A stretch of 64,000 nucleotides of DNA from Aureitalea sp. L0-47. Lineage in GTDB: Bacteria > Bacteroidota > Bacteroidia > Flavobacteriales > Flavobacteriaceae. Position 1 is the first letter of the stretch, and each line of letters starts with the position of its first letter. Made by a program: the position numbers and the translations under genes. The stretch lies in the NCBI RefSeq assembly GCF_026126405.1, contig NZ_JAFMTQ010000001.1, positions 444,610-508,609 on the forward strand. The letters are read 5' to 3'. Below, piece after piece: positions 49,099 through 58,990 of this stretch. A model generated the notes under the pieces. That model was not told the origin of the DNA and searched no databases. It saw nothing but the letters and a program-made list of their open reading frames with translations.

Positions 49099-52000
49099 TG
49101 AGAGTGGTTTTTATAAGGTTTTTCAATTCTTCCAGTTCTTGCTTTAAAGTATCGATCTCTAGCTGCTGCTCCTTTACGGCATTGATCAGCATATAGGTCA
49201 TCGCTGAATTATCAACCGACAGGAACTCGCCTTTATCACTTTGATAGTTTTGTACCATATAGGGTACGACTTTCTGAAGTTCTTGGGCGATGACACCTAC
49301 ATGCTCTTTCGAGGTATCAAAGCCACTTAGTGTATTATAGTTGAAAGTTACCGGTTCAATTTGAAGCAACAGCTGCAGTCCGTCCTGGTAGGTGTTGATA
49401 TTTTGTTTCAACCTCCTATCCGAAGAGTTGATCCAGGAACCACCACCGGGCTTAGCGGCATTTCCGTTTACTTCGAGCTCCCAGCCGGGCGTGAGGGTGT
49501 TTACTCCCACAAAACCCGTTCCGGAGATGATGCTCAATTCGGTATTTCCACCGGCTCGAATATAGGTGTCTCCACCGTTGTTATCAATATCTCCCACATA
49601 GATGTCCTGGGTCCCGGTTTGTCGCATCAGGGTGCGGTCCGGATTTCCGGCATCGTCCATCATTCTGATCTCACGATCGGTTGCGGTGCCTTCAATAATG
49701 AGGTCACCATTTGTCAACGTCAAACTTCCGCCATTCCTAAATTCGAATAGTGGATTTCCCCCGACCCCGTTGATCACCATTCTGTTCGCGGAGCCTGATC
49801 CGGTTCCGTTGTATTCCAGGCTCATTCCTTCGTTGAGACCGATCGTTGCCGTTTCAGAAAATTGTAGCACTGGACGATTAGAGACATCTGAAACGATACC
49901 AGCGACTATAGTTTGTACATTTGAGGTGCCATCTTCCGTTACATGCAGGGGAGCACCGGGAGCCTGGGTCCCGATCCCGACGTTGGCATTAAGCCCGAGA
50001 ATGTCGTTATCGAATTCGCCGTAGATCAAGGGAGTTGAACTGGAAGAGTTTTCAATATAGAGTCTGTTATTGTTCAATTCATTATAGCCAGCCTGATAGC
50101 CAATATGAATGCTGCCATTTTTAACAATTGCTGCGGCGCCCCGTCCCGCCTGATATCCCAAAAAGACGTTGTTATCTCCTGAAACAAAGCGTCCGGAAGA
50201 TATTCCAACAGCCGTATTATTATTCCCATTTGTATCATACATTGAATAGGCACCGAAAGCAGCATTATTATCTCCCGTTAAATTTTGATGTAGCGAGTGA
50301 CTGCCAGAAGCGGTATTAAGTTCACCATCTAGATTTGTGAACAAGGCTTCATTTCCAATTGCCGTATTTCCGTTTCCTTGGTCATTTGCCAAAAGCGAAT
50401 CATTTCCGATGGCTGTATTTTCAATACCAAATGTGTTGGATGCCAGAGCATTATAGCCTGATGCGGTGTTGCGGTTACCAGTTGTATTATTATAAAGTGC
50501 TAATGCACCGGTAGCAACATTATATTCTCCAGATGTATTTGAAAACAATGCTCGATAACCAATCCCAACATTTAGATTATTTGTTTCATCGTCCGCTGTC
50601 CCGGCATCTATACCCAGAAAAATAGAAGAACCATCATCGGTTCCGTCATTGTCCGATCTTCCATCTACCAGATCGTTTATCCGGTGCGTTACAAGAGTTG
50701 AGGGGGCCACCCAGCTCGTACCACCGGAACCGTCGGTTTGCAATACCTCATTTGCAGTGCCAACGCCTGTAGGAAAGGCATAGCCTCCCGAGGTAGGATT
50801 CCCAATTTGTAGGGTCCCGTTGGTTCTGAGAATATCGTTGTCGAATTCACCGTAAATAAGAGGTGATGTGCTGTTGGAATTTTCGATATACAATCTATTA
50901 CTATTTGATTCTGAATAGCCTGCTTGGTTTCCAATGAAGACACTTCCGTCCTTAGAGTGAGTACTTCCCACATAGCCCGCAGAACGGCCAATAAACACAT
51001 TGTTGTCTCCCTGCACATAATGACCCGCATTCGCGCCCAACGCCACATTGAAATTACCGGTAGTATTCGATAACATCGTCTGGTGACCCACCCCAACGTT
51101 ACGGTCGCCGGTGGTGTTATAAAGTGCGTCGGCACCAATAGCCAGGTTGTAATTGCCGGTCGCGTTGCTGAATAGCGATCTGTGTCCGAAGGCAATATTC
51201 GAAAACCCGTCAACATTGGTGTTCAATACATTGAAACCTATACCGGTATTTCGGTTGGCGGTTCCATCATCATTTGCTCCAGCGCCAATTCCGAGAAATA
51301 TCGATGACCCCGTAGCATCAGTTAATCCATCACTCAGATCATCAATACGTTCGGCACCACTGGCACTCGAATCTACCCAGGTCATTGCCCCGGCTCCGTC
51401 TGTCTGCAACACTTGGTTCGCGGTACCATCTGAAATTGGAAAAGCGAATCCTCCGGAGGCAGGATTACCTATTTGTAAAGTTCCGTTGGTTCTAAGTATA
51501 TCGTTATCGAATTCCCCATAGATCAAGGCATTATTGGCATCGGCACTGGAGTTTTCTATATATAATTTATCGCTGTTAGTTTCATTCGTCCCGGAATTAT
51601 TACCAATAAAAATACTATTACTGATTGTCCTCAATACACTGGCATCTCCGGCATTGTTGCCTATTAAGATATTTGCATCACCCTCAACATTATTTCCTGA
51701 ATAGCTTCCAAGTGCAATATTGCCGCTTCCATTGAGACTATTGGGCATTGAATTGTGTCCGATAGCAGTATTTGATCCTCCGTTCGTCATGATACGTAAA
51801 GAGCGCGCTCCAAGAGCCACATTATTAATTCCGCCTGAATTGCTTTGCAGAGCGGAATAACCCATACTTGTATTGTAGCTACCGGATGTATTTGAAATAA
51901 GTGCGGAATAACCAAAGGCTGAGTTGAAATCACCTGTTATATTCTCCCGCATGACCGAATTTCCTATCGCAGTATTACCACCGCCAGTAGTGTTGTCTCG

Positions 52001-52417
52001 AAGGCTTCTACGACCTATGCCAACATTACCATTTACAGTGCCATCGTCGTTTATTCCAGCATCTGTTCCAAGGAAGATAGAAGAACCACTCACATCAGTT
52101 ATACCGTCACTAAGATCATTGATGTTTTTAGCACCGGTTGCCAGGACCCATGCCGTAGTCCCATTATCCCAATAATAAAAACCTTTACTCACACTGCCCG
52201 TCCCGGTGGCGTATACAAGCATTCCATCTTGTGAAGCTCCCGGATTGGTTACAGGGAATTCATCAACTTTCGGGATAAGGAGTCCGTCGGTACTGGCTGG
52301 TGTCGCCTGGTTGGTGGATTGAATTTCCAGGCTGGCATTGGGTGTGATAGTCCCTATCCCAACTTGTGAGAATAAAGGAGTGCTTATCATCAATAGAAAA
52401 TAACATAGACGTTTCAT
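49091..52417 (-). CDS. Modular surface protein with S74 chaperone domain (B)
   Basis: About 1,108 residues from the ATG at 52415-52417, which begins the signal peptide (MKRLCYFLLMISTPLFS). Three similar modules of about 230-250 residues follow. Each has the motif DDLSDG...SSIFLGxxAG, NxAxG-type head repeats and LIYGEFDNDIL followed by a linker. The C-terminus is an S74 domain (NSSDRRLKQNI, GVIAQELQKVVPY) and a final coiled coil (EQQLEIDTLKQELEELKNLI). It is probably a trimeric fibre, a divergent relative of the 40254 protein on the other side of the CHAT operon. Confidence 0.85.
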   Translation of the reverse strand: MKRLCYFLLMISTPLFSQVGIGTITPNASLEIQSTNQATPASTDGLLIPKVDEFPVTNPGASQDGMLVYATGTGSVSKGFYYWDNGTTAWVLATGAKNINDLSDGITDVSGSSIFLGTDAGINDDGTVNGNVGIGRRSLRDNTTGGGNTAIGNSVMRENITGDFNSAFGYSALISNTSGSYNTSMGYSALQSNSGGINNVALGARSLRIMTNGGSNTAIGHNSMPNSLNGSGNIALGSYSGNNVEGDANILIGNNAGDASVLRTISNSIFIGNNSGTNETNSDKLYIENSSADANNALIYGEFDNDILRTNGTLQIGNPASGGFAFPISDGTANQVLQTDGAGAMTWVDSSASGAERIDDLSDGLTDATGSSIFLGIGAGANDDGTANRNTGIGFNVLNTNVDGFSNIAFGHRSLFSNATGNYNLAIGADALYNTTGDRNVGVGHQTMLSNTTGNFNVALGANAGHYVQGDNNVFIGRSAGYVGSTHSKDGSVFIGNQAGYSESNSNRLYIENSNSTSPLIYGEFDNDILRTNGTLQIGNPTSGGYAFPTGVGTANEVLQTDGSGGTSWVAPSTLVTHRINDLVDGRSDNDGTDDGSSIFLGIDAGTADDETNNLNVGIGYRALFSNTSGEYNVATGALALYNNTTGNRNTASGYNALASNTFGIENTAIGNDSLLANDQGNGNTAIGNEALFTNLDGELNTASGSHSLHQNLTGDNNAAFGAYSMYDTNGNNNTAVGISSGRFVSGDNNVFLGYQAGRGAAAIVKNGSIHIGYQAGYNELNNNRLYIENSSSSTPLIYGEFDNDILGLNANVGIGTQAPGAPLHVTEDGTSNVQTIVAGIVSDVSNRPVLQFSETATIGLNEGMSLEYNGTGSGSANRMVINGVGGNPLFEFRNGGSLTLTNGDLIIEGTATDREIRMMDDAGNPDRTLMRQTGTQDIYVGDIDNNGGDTYIRAGGNTELSIISGTGFVGVNTLTPGWELEVNGNAAKPGGGSWINSSDRRLKQNINTYQDGLQLLLQIEPVTFNYNTLSGFDTSKEHVGVIAQELQKVVPYMVQNYQSDKGEFLSVDNSAMTYMLINAVKEQQLEIDTLKQELEELKNLIKTTLNE

Positions 52418-52556
52418 CTTTCTTAGTTTTAAAGCATAAGCAGGGAAAGTTCGTGCCCCCACGGCTTAAAAGTGATTCAGGAAATCAAATCTAATTCGAG
52501 TAGAAAAAAGTAATGTCCTGTTTTTTCAGCTTACTGAAATAACCGCACAACAAAGC

Positions 52557-53660
52557 TTATTGCTGCCGGTATTGGGAAGGAGTAAGGCCAGTGATCTTCT
52601 TAAAGGAAGCGTTGAAAGCCGATTTACTGTTAAATCCAGCTTCCAGACCGATAGCAGCCAGAGTATAATCGTAGAATTCAGGATCTTTCAAATACAGTTT
52701 TGCTTCGTCAATACGGAGATTGTTCAAATAATCTTTAAACGAGATGCCCAATTCCGTATTGATCACTTTTGATAGGTGGCCCGAGCTTAAATTGAGCTCA
52801 TTGGCGATGGTGTCCAGGGAGATTGTCGGATTTAAAAAATTCCGTTCAACCTTTAGGTATTTCTCCATGGCGGTGATATGTTCATTCTTCTGTGGAAGAA
52901 CTTCCGTAATCGAATAGCGGTCGTGTACCGTCTTTCTGATCTTTTTTCGCTGTTCGTTAATGCCGTATTTGTAGATACCAATATGGCCCAGCCAATAGAT
53001 AAGAAATGCTACCAGGATCCAAAGGGGGTAGAAATAAGAAACATCGTCTTCGTCGCCATAGGTATATTCGGAATAAGCCCAGATTAATGTTGCCAATAAC
53101 AGCAGAAACAATGTGGTCTTAAACCAATTGAGCTGGGGTATGACTTGTTCGGAAGAAAACTTTATTTTCTTTTGATGCTTATGGACCTTTATAAGCATAT
53201 AGAAAATAGCACCTATGCTAAATAAGATCGCCAACAATTCACCAGTAGGAATTAAAAGCTGGAAGAATTCCCCAAGGGCAGCATTCTTAAATTCTATAGC
53301 TCTCAGTAACTTATAGGTTGAACCTGATATGAAACCGACCAGAAAAGGAAGAAATAACACTTTCTCACCTATTGAAATCTTTCGTTCAGGATGAATGAGA
53401 GAATGGCAATAAAGAATGATTAGAGGAGGCATTACCAGACCCCATTGGATAAACACATAATCATAAAACTCTAAGTATCCCACTGCTCCACAATCCAGTA
53501 AATACCATTGAAGATTGTTAAAAGAATAGCTTACGATCCAAGCTACCAGGAAATAGGTGCTTCTGGCCCGGTATTTTTTATTGAATAATACTACGAGCGC
53601 GAAGATAAATCCCTGGATCACTCCGGCAAGAATAATGCTATTGAAGATGTTGAAATTCAA
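52557..53660 (-). CDS. AraC-type regulator with membrane sensor domain
   Basis: A 367-residue protein with about seven N-terminal membrane helices (5-230) and a C-terminal AraC/XylS DNA-binding domain (about 265-367; ISLDTIANELNLSSGHLSKVINTELGISFKDYLNNLRI and YTLAAIGLEAGFNSKSAFNASFKKITGLTPSQYR). It resembles the membrane-bound AraC regulators common in Bacteroidetes. It may control the adjacent S74 surface genes, but there is no direct evidence. Confidence 0.9.
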   Translation of the reverse strand: MNFNIFNSIILAGVIQGFIFALVVLFNKKYRARSTYFLVAWIVSYSFNNLQWYLLDCGAVGYLEFYDYVFIQWGLVMPPLIILYCHSLIHPERKISIGEKVLFLPFLVGFISGSTYKLLRAIEFKNAALGEFFQLLIPTGELLAILFSIGAIFYMLIKVHKHQKKIKFSSEQVIPQLNWFKTTLFLLLLATLIWAYSEYTYGDEDDVSYFYPLWILVAFLIYWLGHIGIYKYGINEQRKKIRKTVHDRYSITEVLPQKNEHITAMEKYLKVERNFLNPTISLDTIANELNLSSGHLSKVINTELGISFKDYLNNLRIDEAKLYLKDPEFYDYTLAAIGLEAGFNSKSAFNASFKKITGLTPSQYRQQ

Positions 53661-53722
53661 TCGGCTGCAGTTAGTTCTTCAAATATAAGGAAATAGCTTT
53701 CTTTCCTTCTGAATGCCTTTTC

Positions 53723-53730
53723 GCTATCTT
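53723..53730 (+). promoter_or_regulatory. -7 box (TATCTTTG) for mvaD
   Basis: Exact TAnnTTTG, 20 bases before the ATG at 53751. It excludes the earlier in-frame ATG at 53730 as the start. Confidence 0.6.
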
Positions 53731-53750
53731 TGCAGCTGAAATTAGACTAT

Positions 53751-54830
53751 ATGTCCGAAGCTACTTTTCTTCCGGGAACCTATTCGAATCAGCCTCAAAG
53801 TGGCCGTATTTCCTGGCGGTCTCCGAGTAATATCGCACTGGTAAAGTATTGGGGAAAGCACGGGGTGCAACTTCCGAAGAATACTTCAGTAAGTTTCACC
53901 CTTTCAAATTGTTTTACGGAAACAACGCTTCATTACAAGAAAAAAGAAACTGCGGGTTACAACTTTGAAGTCTACCTGGACGGGAATAGGGAAGAGGGCT
54001 TCGAACCGAAGATCTCTCAATTCTTCGATCGTTTACAGAAGTACCTGCCGTTTTTGGAACAATATAGTTTCAGAATAGAAACCTCCAATTCGTTTCCACA
54101 TAGCAGTGGAATTGCCTCTTCGGCTAGTGGGATGAGTGCCCTGGCCTTATGTTTAATGGATCTTGAAAGGTCATGGAGCGGAGCTGAAATGACCGATGAT
54201 CACTTCGACAAAAAGGCTTCTTTTCTCGCACGATTGGGATCGGGAAGTGCCTGCCGAAGTATCGATGGGCCACTCATCGTTTGGGGTGAACATCCGGAAA
54301 TTGACAATAGCTCGGATCTCTTCGGAACAAAATACCCTTTTGAAGTACACTCGAATTTCATGAATTACCGGGATACGATCTTGCTGGTAGACAAAGGCGA
54401 AAAGCAGGTGAGTAGTACTGTAGGGCATGGGCTCATGAAAGATCACCCCTATGCAGAACAGCGATTTGAACAGGCGAATGCAAATATTGTCAGACTCATC
54501 GATGTATTCAAAAGCGGAGACCTGGATGCTTTTATCGAAATTGTCGAATCAGAAGCGTTACAATTGCATGCCATGATGATGACCTCCCTGCCGTATTTCA
54601 TTCTCATGAAACCAAACACCCTGGAGATCATTAACCGGATCTGGAAATACCGCAATGAAACCGGGAGCAAAGTTTGTTTTACTCTGGATGCCGGAGCCAA
54701 TGTGCATGTATTATATCCAGCGAATGAAGCGGCTGAAGTATCTTCATTTATTGAATCGGAATTGGCTCAATTCTGCAAGAATGGTTCCTTTATTCACGAC
54801 CTGGCAGGAATTGGCGCTCAATCTTTGTAG
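53751..54830 (+). CDS. mvaD: Diphosphomevalonate decarboxylase
   Basis: Forms isopentenyl diphosphate from mevalonate diphosphate. A 359-residue GHMP-superfamily enzyme starting at MSEATFLPGTY. Motifs: WRSPSNIALVKYWGKHG (active-site region), SFPHSSGIASSASGMSALAL (ATP/phosphate loop), RLGSGSACRSIDGPLIVW and the C-terminal FTLDAGANVHVLYP. It lies beside a mevalonate kinase, so isoprenoids come from the mevalonate route, as is usual in Flavobacteriaceae. Confidence 0.95.
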   Translation: MSEATFLPGTYSNQPQSGRISWRSPSNIALVKYWGKHGVQLPKNTSVSFTLSNCFTETTLHYKKKETAGYNFEVYLDGNREEGFEPKISQFFDRLQKYLPFLEQYSFRIETSNSFPHSSGIASSASGMSALALCLMDLERSWSGAEMTDDHFDKKASFLARLGSGSACRSIDGPLIVWGEHPEIDNSSDLFGTKYPFEVHSNFMNYRDTILLVDKGEKQVSSTVGHGLMKDHPYAEQRFEQANANIVRLIDVFKSGDLDAFIEIVESEALQLHAMMMTSLPYFILMKPNTLEIINRIWKYRNETGSKVCFTLDAGANVHVLYPANEAAEVSSFIESELAQFCKNGSFIHDLAGIGAQSL

Positions 54831-54886
54831 GATTCTGATTGTTAAAATTTTATGTTTATTTTCTGAATTAACAATTCCGTAAAATC

Positions 54887-54894
54887 TATCTTTG
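54887..54894 (+). promoter_or_regulatory. -7 box (TATCTTTG) for mevalonate kinase gene
   Basis: Exact TAnnTTTG, 62 bases before the ATG at 54957. Confidence 0.5.
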
Positions 54895-54956
54895 CGTCAA
54901 ATTGTTATGAATTAAAGCTAAAAAATGTACCTTTAGCTCTGAAAACGTACTAAAAT

Positions 54957-55895
54957 ATGCGTGGTCCCCTTTTTTACTCGAAAATACTTCTCTTTGGTGA
55001 ATACGGAATTATCAAAGATTCAAAAGGCCTCTCTATCCCTTATAACTTCTACAACGGAGCCTTAAAGATAGATGAGCACAAAACCCCTTCTACTCACAAC
55101 AGCAATCAGAATCTTAAACGATTTACAAGCTACCTGGAAGAACTGGCCGAGCGCCAGCCGGACCTTGTGAATTTCGATCTCGACAAGTTAAATGCTGATG
55201 TGGAAAGAGGGTTGTATTTCGATTCGAGTATTCCTCAAGGTTACGGAGTAGGAAGCAGCGGGGCATTAGTTGCTGCTATTTACGATAAATACGCAACAGA
55301 TAAGATCACGGTACTTGAAAACTTAACACGGGAAAAATTACTTCAGCTAAAAGCGATCTTTGCTGAAATGGAGTCATTCTTCCACGGAAAGTCTTCAGGA
55401 CTTGATCCGTTGAACAGCTATTTGAGTTTGCCGATTCTTATCAATTCCAAAGATAATATTGAGCCTGCTGGGATTCCGTCTCAAACACAGGCGGGACACG
55501 GAGCAGTATTTCTTCTGGACAGTGGAAGTACAGGAGAAACAGCGCCAATGGTCCAAATTTTCATGGAGAGCATGAAAAAGGAAGGTTTCAGAGCGATGCT
55601 TAAGAACCAGTTTGTTAAACATACAGATGCCTGTGTGGAAGACTTCCTGAACGGAGATGTAAAGTCCCTTTTCAGCAATATCAAGCAATTGTCGAAAGTA
55701 GTGCTTGATAACTTCAAACCCATGATCCCTAAAGAGTTTCATTCTCTTTGGAAAAAGGGTATAGAAACCAATGCGTATTACCTGAAACTTTGTGGATCGG
55801 GTGGCGGAGGTTATATGCTGGGATTCACTGAAGACCTGGACAAAGCCCGTGCTGCTCTCAAGGATCACAAATTGGAAGTGGTTTACAGCTTCTGA
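54957..55895 (+). CDS. Mevalonate kinase, GHMP family
   Basis: A 312-residue GHMP kinase: SKILLFGEYGIIKDSKGLSIPY at the start, ATP loop PQGYGVGSSGALVAAI, FHGKSSGLDPLNSY and the C-terminal LKLCGSGGGGYMLGF. It phosphorylates mevalonate (or phosphomevalonate; the two are hard to separate by sequence). It is followed 23 bases later by the UbiA gene. Confidence 0.88.
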   Translation: MRGPLFYSKILLFGEYGIIKDSKGLSIPYNFYNGALKIDEHKTPSTHNSNQNLKRFTSYLEELAERQPDLVNFDLDKLNADVERGLYFDSSIPQGYGVGSSGALVAAIYDKYATDKITVLENLTREKLLQLKAIFAEMESFFHGKSSGLDPLNSYLSLPILINSKDNIEPAGIPSQTQAGHGAVFLLDSGSTGETAPMVQIFMESMKKEGFRAMLKNQFVKHTDACVEDFLNGDVKSLFSNIKQLSKVVLDNFKPMIPKEFHSLWKKGIETNAYYLKLCGSGGGGYMLGFTEDLDKARAALKDHKLEVVYSF

Positions 55896-55918
55896 TCAAC
55901 TAATCACCCACATACAGC

Positions 55919-56824
55919 ATGTTAAGTAGAAGGCAGAAACATTTTCTATTGAAATTTTTCAGCCTGTTTTCCGTAGTGCGCGGATACAATATTCTCATAC
56001 TTATCTTTGCACAGTATCTTACCTCCATTTATATCCTTGCACCAGACCGCCCCTTGCGGAATGTGCTATTTGATCCAAACCTCCTAATGTTGGTCCTGGC
56101 TTCTTCAGCGGCGATAGCCGGGGGATACATCATCAACAATTTTTACGACCGCGAGAAGGACCTGATAAACCGTCCGCACAAAACCATGCTGGATCGCCTG
56201 GTTAGTCAGCGAACAAAATTGAGTACCTACTTCATCCTGAACTTTCTTTCGGTGATCTTTGCGAGCTACGTATCCTTTAGAGCTGTTATGTTCTTCGGAT
56301 TGTACATCTTTGGGATCTGGTTCTATTCACACAAACTGAAACGTTATCCCTTTATCGGGAACATCACTGCGGCCATACTCACAGTAATTCCTTTCTTCGC
56401 GGTATTCATCTACTACAGAAATTTTGACCTGGTCATCTTCGTACATGCCACCTTCCTTTTCCTGTTAATATCAATGCGTGAATTGGTAAAAGATCTCGAG
56501 AACATCAAAGGAGATCTCGTACAGAATTACAGGACTATTCCGGTTGTTTACGGGGAGCGGGTGTCGAAGTGGATGCTTACCATCGTGGCTGCACTTACCC
56601 TAGTTCCGATATACTTCCTGCTTACCAAATTTGATGTTGGGTATATGTATTTTTATTTCTTCGGAAGTATCCTGGGCCTGATATTCTTTGTGATAGTACT
56701 GTGGTTATCGGCCCGAAAATTACATTACATTATACTTCACACTATTCTCCGACTAGCAATTGTAATTGGTGTATTCAGTATAGTTCTATTAGATGTGGAT
56801 GTTGTATTAAACCGAATTCTATAG
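55919..56824 (+). CDS. UbiA-family prenyltransferase
   Basis: A 301-residue protein with eight to nine membrane helices. The two Asp-rich motifs are NNFYDREKDLINRPHKTM and DLENIKGDLVQNYRTIP. It transfers a prenyl group; relatives in flavobacteria are often called geranylgeranylglycerol-phosphate geranylgeranyltransferase-like. Position right after two mevalonate pathway genes fits isoprenoid use. Acceptor unknown. Confidence 0.88.
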   Translation: MLSRRQKHFLLKFFSLFSVVRGYNILILIFAQYLTSIYILAPDRPLRNVLFDPNLLMLVLASSAAIAGGYIINNFYDREKDLINRPHKTMLDRLVSQRTKLSTYFILNFLSVIFASYVSFRAVMFFGLYIFGIWFYSHKLKRYPFIGNITAAILTVIPFFAVFIYYRNFDLVIFVHATFLFLLISMRELVKDLENIKGDLVQNYRTIPVVYGERVSKWMLTIVAALTLVPIYFLLTKFDVGYMYFYFFGSILGLIFFVIVLWLSARKLHYIILHTILRLAIVIGVFSIVLLDVDVVLNRIL

Positions 56825-57796
56825 ATGGAAAATAGTAAAACATTAAAGGTTGCACTCTCGCAAATATCCCCGGTATGGCTCGATAAGACCGGAACACTAG
56901 CCAAAGTGGAGGCTCAGATCGTGGATGCTGGTAAGAACAGTGCAGAACTCATCATCTTCGGGGAAGCCCTCGTTCCGGGATATCCGTTTTGGCTGGCACT
57001 CACAGGTGGCGCTGAATGGAATACCGAATTGAACAAAGAATTACACGCTCACTATGTTTCCAATGCCGTTTGTATTGAGGAAGGTGACCTGGATGGTATA
57101 TGTGATCTTGCAAAACAACATCAGATGTCGGTTTACCTTGGGATCATTGAGCGTCCGAAAGACCGTGGCGGACATAGTATCTACGCCTCGTTGGTATACA
57201 TTAATTCCGAAGGAAAAATTAGTTCCGTGCATAGAAAGCTACAACCTACATACGATGAGCGACTCACATGGTCGCCGGGTGATGGTAACGGGCTGGTGGT
57301 TCATGAACTGAAGGATTTTACGGTCGGCGGACTCAATTGCTGGGAAAACTGGATGCCTTTGCCGAGAGCTTCACTCTATGCCCAGGGTGAAAACCTGCAT
57401 GTGGCCGTTTGGCCCGGTAGCGACCACAACACACGGGACATTACACGATTCATTGCCCGAGAGTCCAGAAGTTATGTGATCTCTGTTTCTTGCCTGATGA
57501 CAAGGGATAACTTTCCGAAGGAAACCCCTCATCTGGATGCAATTCTAAAAAATGCACCACAGGTCCTTGCAAACGGGGGAAGTTGCGTAGCCGGACCCGA
57601 TGGAGAATGGATACTCGAACCTGTGCTCAACAAAGAAGGAAACTTATTTGTGGATCTCGATTTCCAGAGAGTACTTCAAGAACGCCAAAACTTCGATCCG
57701 GTTGGACATTATTCACGTCCTGATGTAACTAAACTTATCGTAGATCGGGAGCGACAGACCACTGTTCAATTCGGAAGTTTAAAAGAAAAGGACTAA
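56825..57796 (+). CDS. Nitrilase-branch carbon-nitrogen hydrolase
   Basis: A 323-residue enzyme with the catalytic triad E47 (IIFGEALVPGYP), K138 (HRKLQPTYDER) and C172 (GGLNCWENWMP). The NCWENWMP context and PGYPFWL are typical of branch 1, true nitrilases, rather than amidases. It should hydrolyse a nitrile to acid and ammonia; substrate unknown. It begins on the base after the UbiA stop. Confidence 0.9.
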   Translation: MENSKTLKVALSQISPVWLDKTGTLAKVEAQIVDAGKNSAELIIFGEALVPGYPFWLALTGGAEWNTELNKELHAHYVSNAVCIEEGDLDGICDLAKQHQMSVYLGIIERPKDRGGHSIYASLVYINSEGKISSVHRKLQPTYDERLTWSPGDGNGLVVHELKDFTVGGLNCWENWMPLPRASLYAQGENLHVAVWPGSDHNTRDITRFIARESRSYVISVSCLMTRDNFPKETPHLDAILKNAPQVLANGGSCVAGPDGEWILEPVLNKEGNLFVDLDFQRVLQERQNFDPVGHYSRPDVTKLIVDRERQTTVQFGSLKEKD

Positions 57797-57840
57797 AAGA
57801 AACAGCGTTAGTTTTTGTGCTGAAAACCAAAGCCTTTACC

Positions 57841-57848
57841 TATCTTTG
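57841..57848 (+). promoter_or_regulatory. -7 box (TATCTTTG) for pseudouridine synthase gene
   Basis: Exact TAnnTTTG, 35 bases before the ATG at 57884. Confidence 0.5.
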
Positions 57849-57883
57849 CCGAAAATTTAAAGGCTGCTGAACAGCGGAAGATT

Positions 57884-58684
57884 ATGAGTAAACAAGGGAA
57901 AAGAGGAGACAGGAGAGACCGAGGAAAAGCCGGGAGAGATACAGGATCGAAAAAACCACAGAATAAACCGGGAACTAAATCCGGTGAGGGTATTCGTTTG
58001 AATAAATACATCGCCAACAGTGGGGTATGTTCAAGACGTGAAGCTGATACATTCATAGCAACCGGACTTGTTTCTGTAAATGGTAAGATCATCAACGAGA
58101 TGGGACACAAGGTGAATCTTGGAGATGATGTTCGTTTCGACGGAAGGCGTATCAGTCCTGAACCCAACACTTATATTCTGCTTAACAAACCTAAGGCAGT
58201 CGCTACTACTACGAGTCAGAGTAAAGGCATAACAGTGATGGATCTAATCGCCAATGCCACTACGGCTAAGGTAAAGCCTATTGGCCGATTGGGGAGAAAT
58301 GCCACAGGATTACTGCTCTTTACCAACGATGATAAGCTAGTCAATAAGCTGCACAGTAAGGGTATGGAACGTTTGTTTCATGTTGAACTTGATAAGAATC
58401 TGAAAGCAGTAGACCTTCAGAAGGTGTCCGAGGGAATGACGGTGAAAGGCAAGGAGGTCTCAGTGGAAGAGATCAGCTATGTGGACAATGCGCCTAAAAA
58501 AGAAGTAGGATTGCGCATAAAGCATATGGGGAACAGCGTGATCCGTGATATTTTTTCCGAACTGGGTTACGACGTGATCCGGGTAGATTGTGTGACTATT
58601 GCACATCTTACCAAAAAAGACCTTCCCAGAGGTCGCTGGAAATTCTTGAGCCAGGCCGAGATTGAATTATTTGCGATGATGTAA
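57884..58684 (+). CDS. RluB/RsuA-like pseudouridine synthase with altered active-site motif
   Basis: A 266-residue protein: basic Gly-rich N-terminus (1-36), S4 RNA-binding domain (37-90; IRLNKYIANSGVCSRREAD), and a pseudouridine synthase domain (95-230). The motif usually written GRLDxxTxGLLLLT reads GRLGRNATGLLLFTND here, with Gly137 where the catalytic Asp is expected. The codon is GGG at that position. Either the Asp is supplied elsewhere, the enzyme is inactive and acts as an RNA-binding or assembly factor, or this is a lineage-wide variant. Confidence 0.85.
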   Translation: MSKQGKRGDRRDRGKAGRDTGSKKPQNKPGTKSGEGIRLNKYIANSGVCSRREADTFIATGLVSVNGKIINEMGHKVNLGDDVRFDGRRISPEPNTYILLNKPKAVATTTSQSKGITVMDLIANATTAKVKPIGRLGRNATGLLLFTNDDKLVNKLHSKGMERLFHVELDKNLKAVDLQKVSEGMTVKGKEVSVEEISYVDNAPKKEVGLRIKHMGNSVIRDIFSELGYDVIRVDCVTIAHLTKKDLPRGRWKFLSQAEIELFAMM

Positions 58685-58990
58685 AATTTATTCAAGTTTT
58701 AACATTTTATTCGTTTTTTTTTATTTCATTTGCCCACGTTTTAGCTGAACAATTGAACGCTGTTTCTACGTTCGGGTTTTTGAAAATCAGGAAGTCATAT
58801 TCAAAAACAGGGGTCGGGAGATTCCACCGAAATTTAAAGCTAACTTCCGCTACATTCTTCAACCTCTTCGATCTGAAAGAGGGTCATAATATTTTACTAC
58901 AACCAGTTTTAGTGTTAAGGGTCTAGTGTAGATGATGTCATTTAACAACGAAATCATTTTTACAACCACCTATATTATCCACTAATACTA
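58685..58990. other. 306-bp region upstream of speA without recognised gene
   Basis: AT-rich, no supported frame and no clear TAnnTTTG box near speA. It may hold a long leader of the polyamine operon, but no known riboswitch was recognised. Confidence 0.4.

Noticed and set aside
40254-52417. Prophage tail-fibre region suggested by S74 domains
   Set aside because: No other phage genes (capsid, terminase, integrase) are present; both proteins have signal peptides typical of flavobacterial surface proteins.
58928-58946. CATCATCTACA on the minus strand near 58.9 kb as a fifth LytTR-like element
   Set aside because: It lacks the preceding CATT context and a second half-site, and points away from speA.
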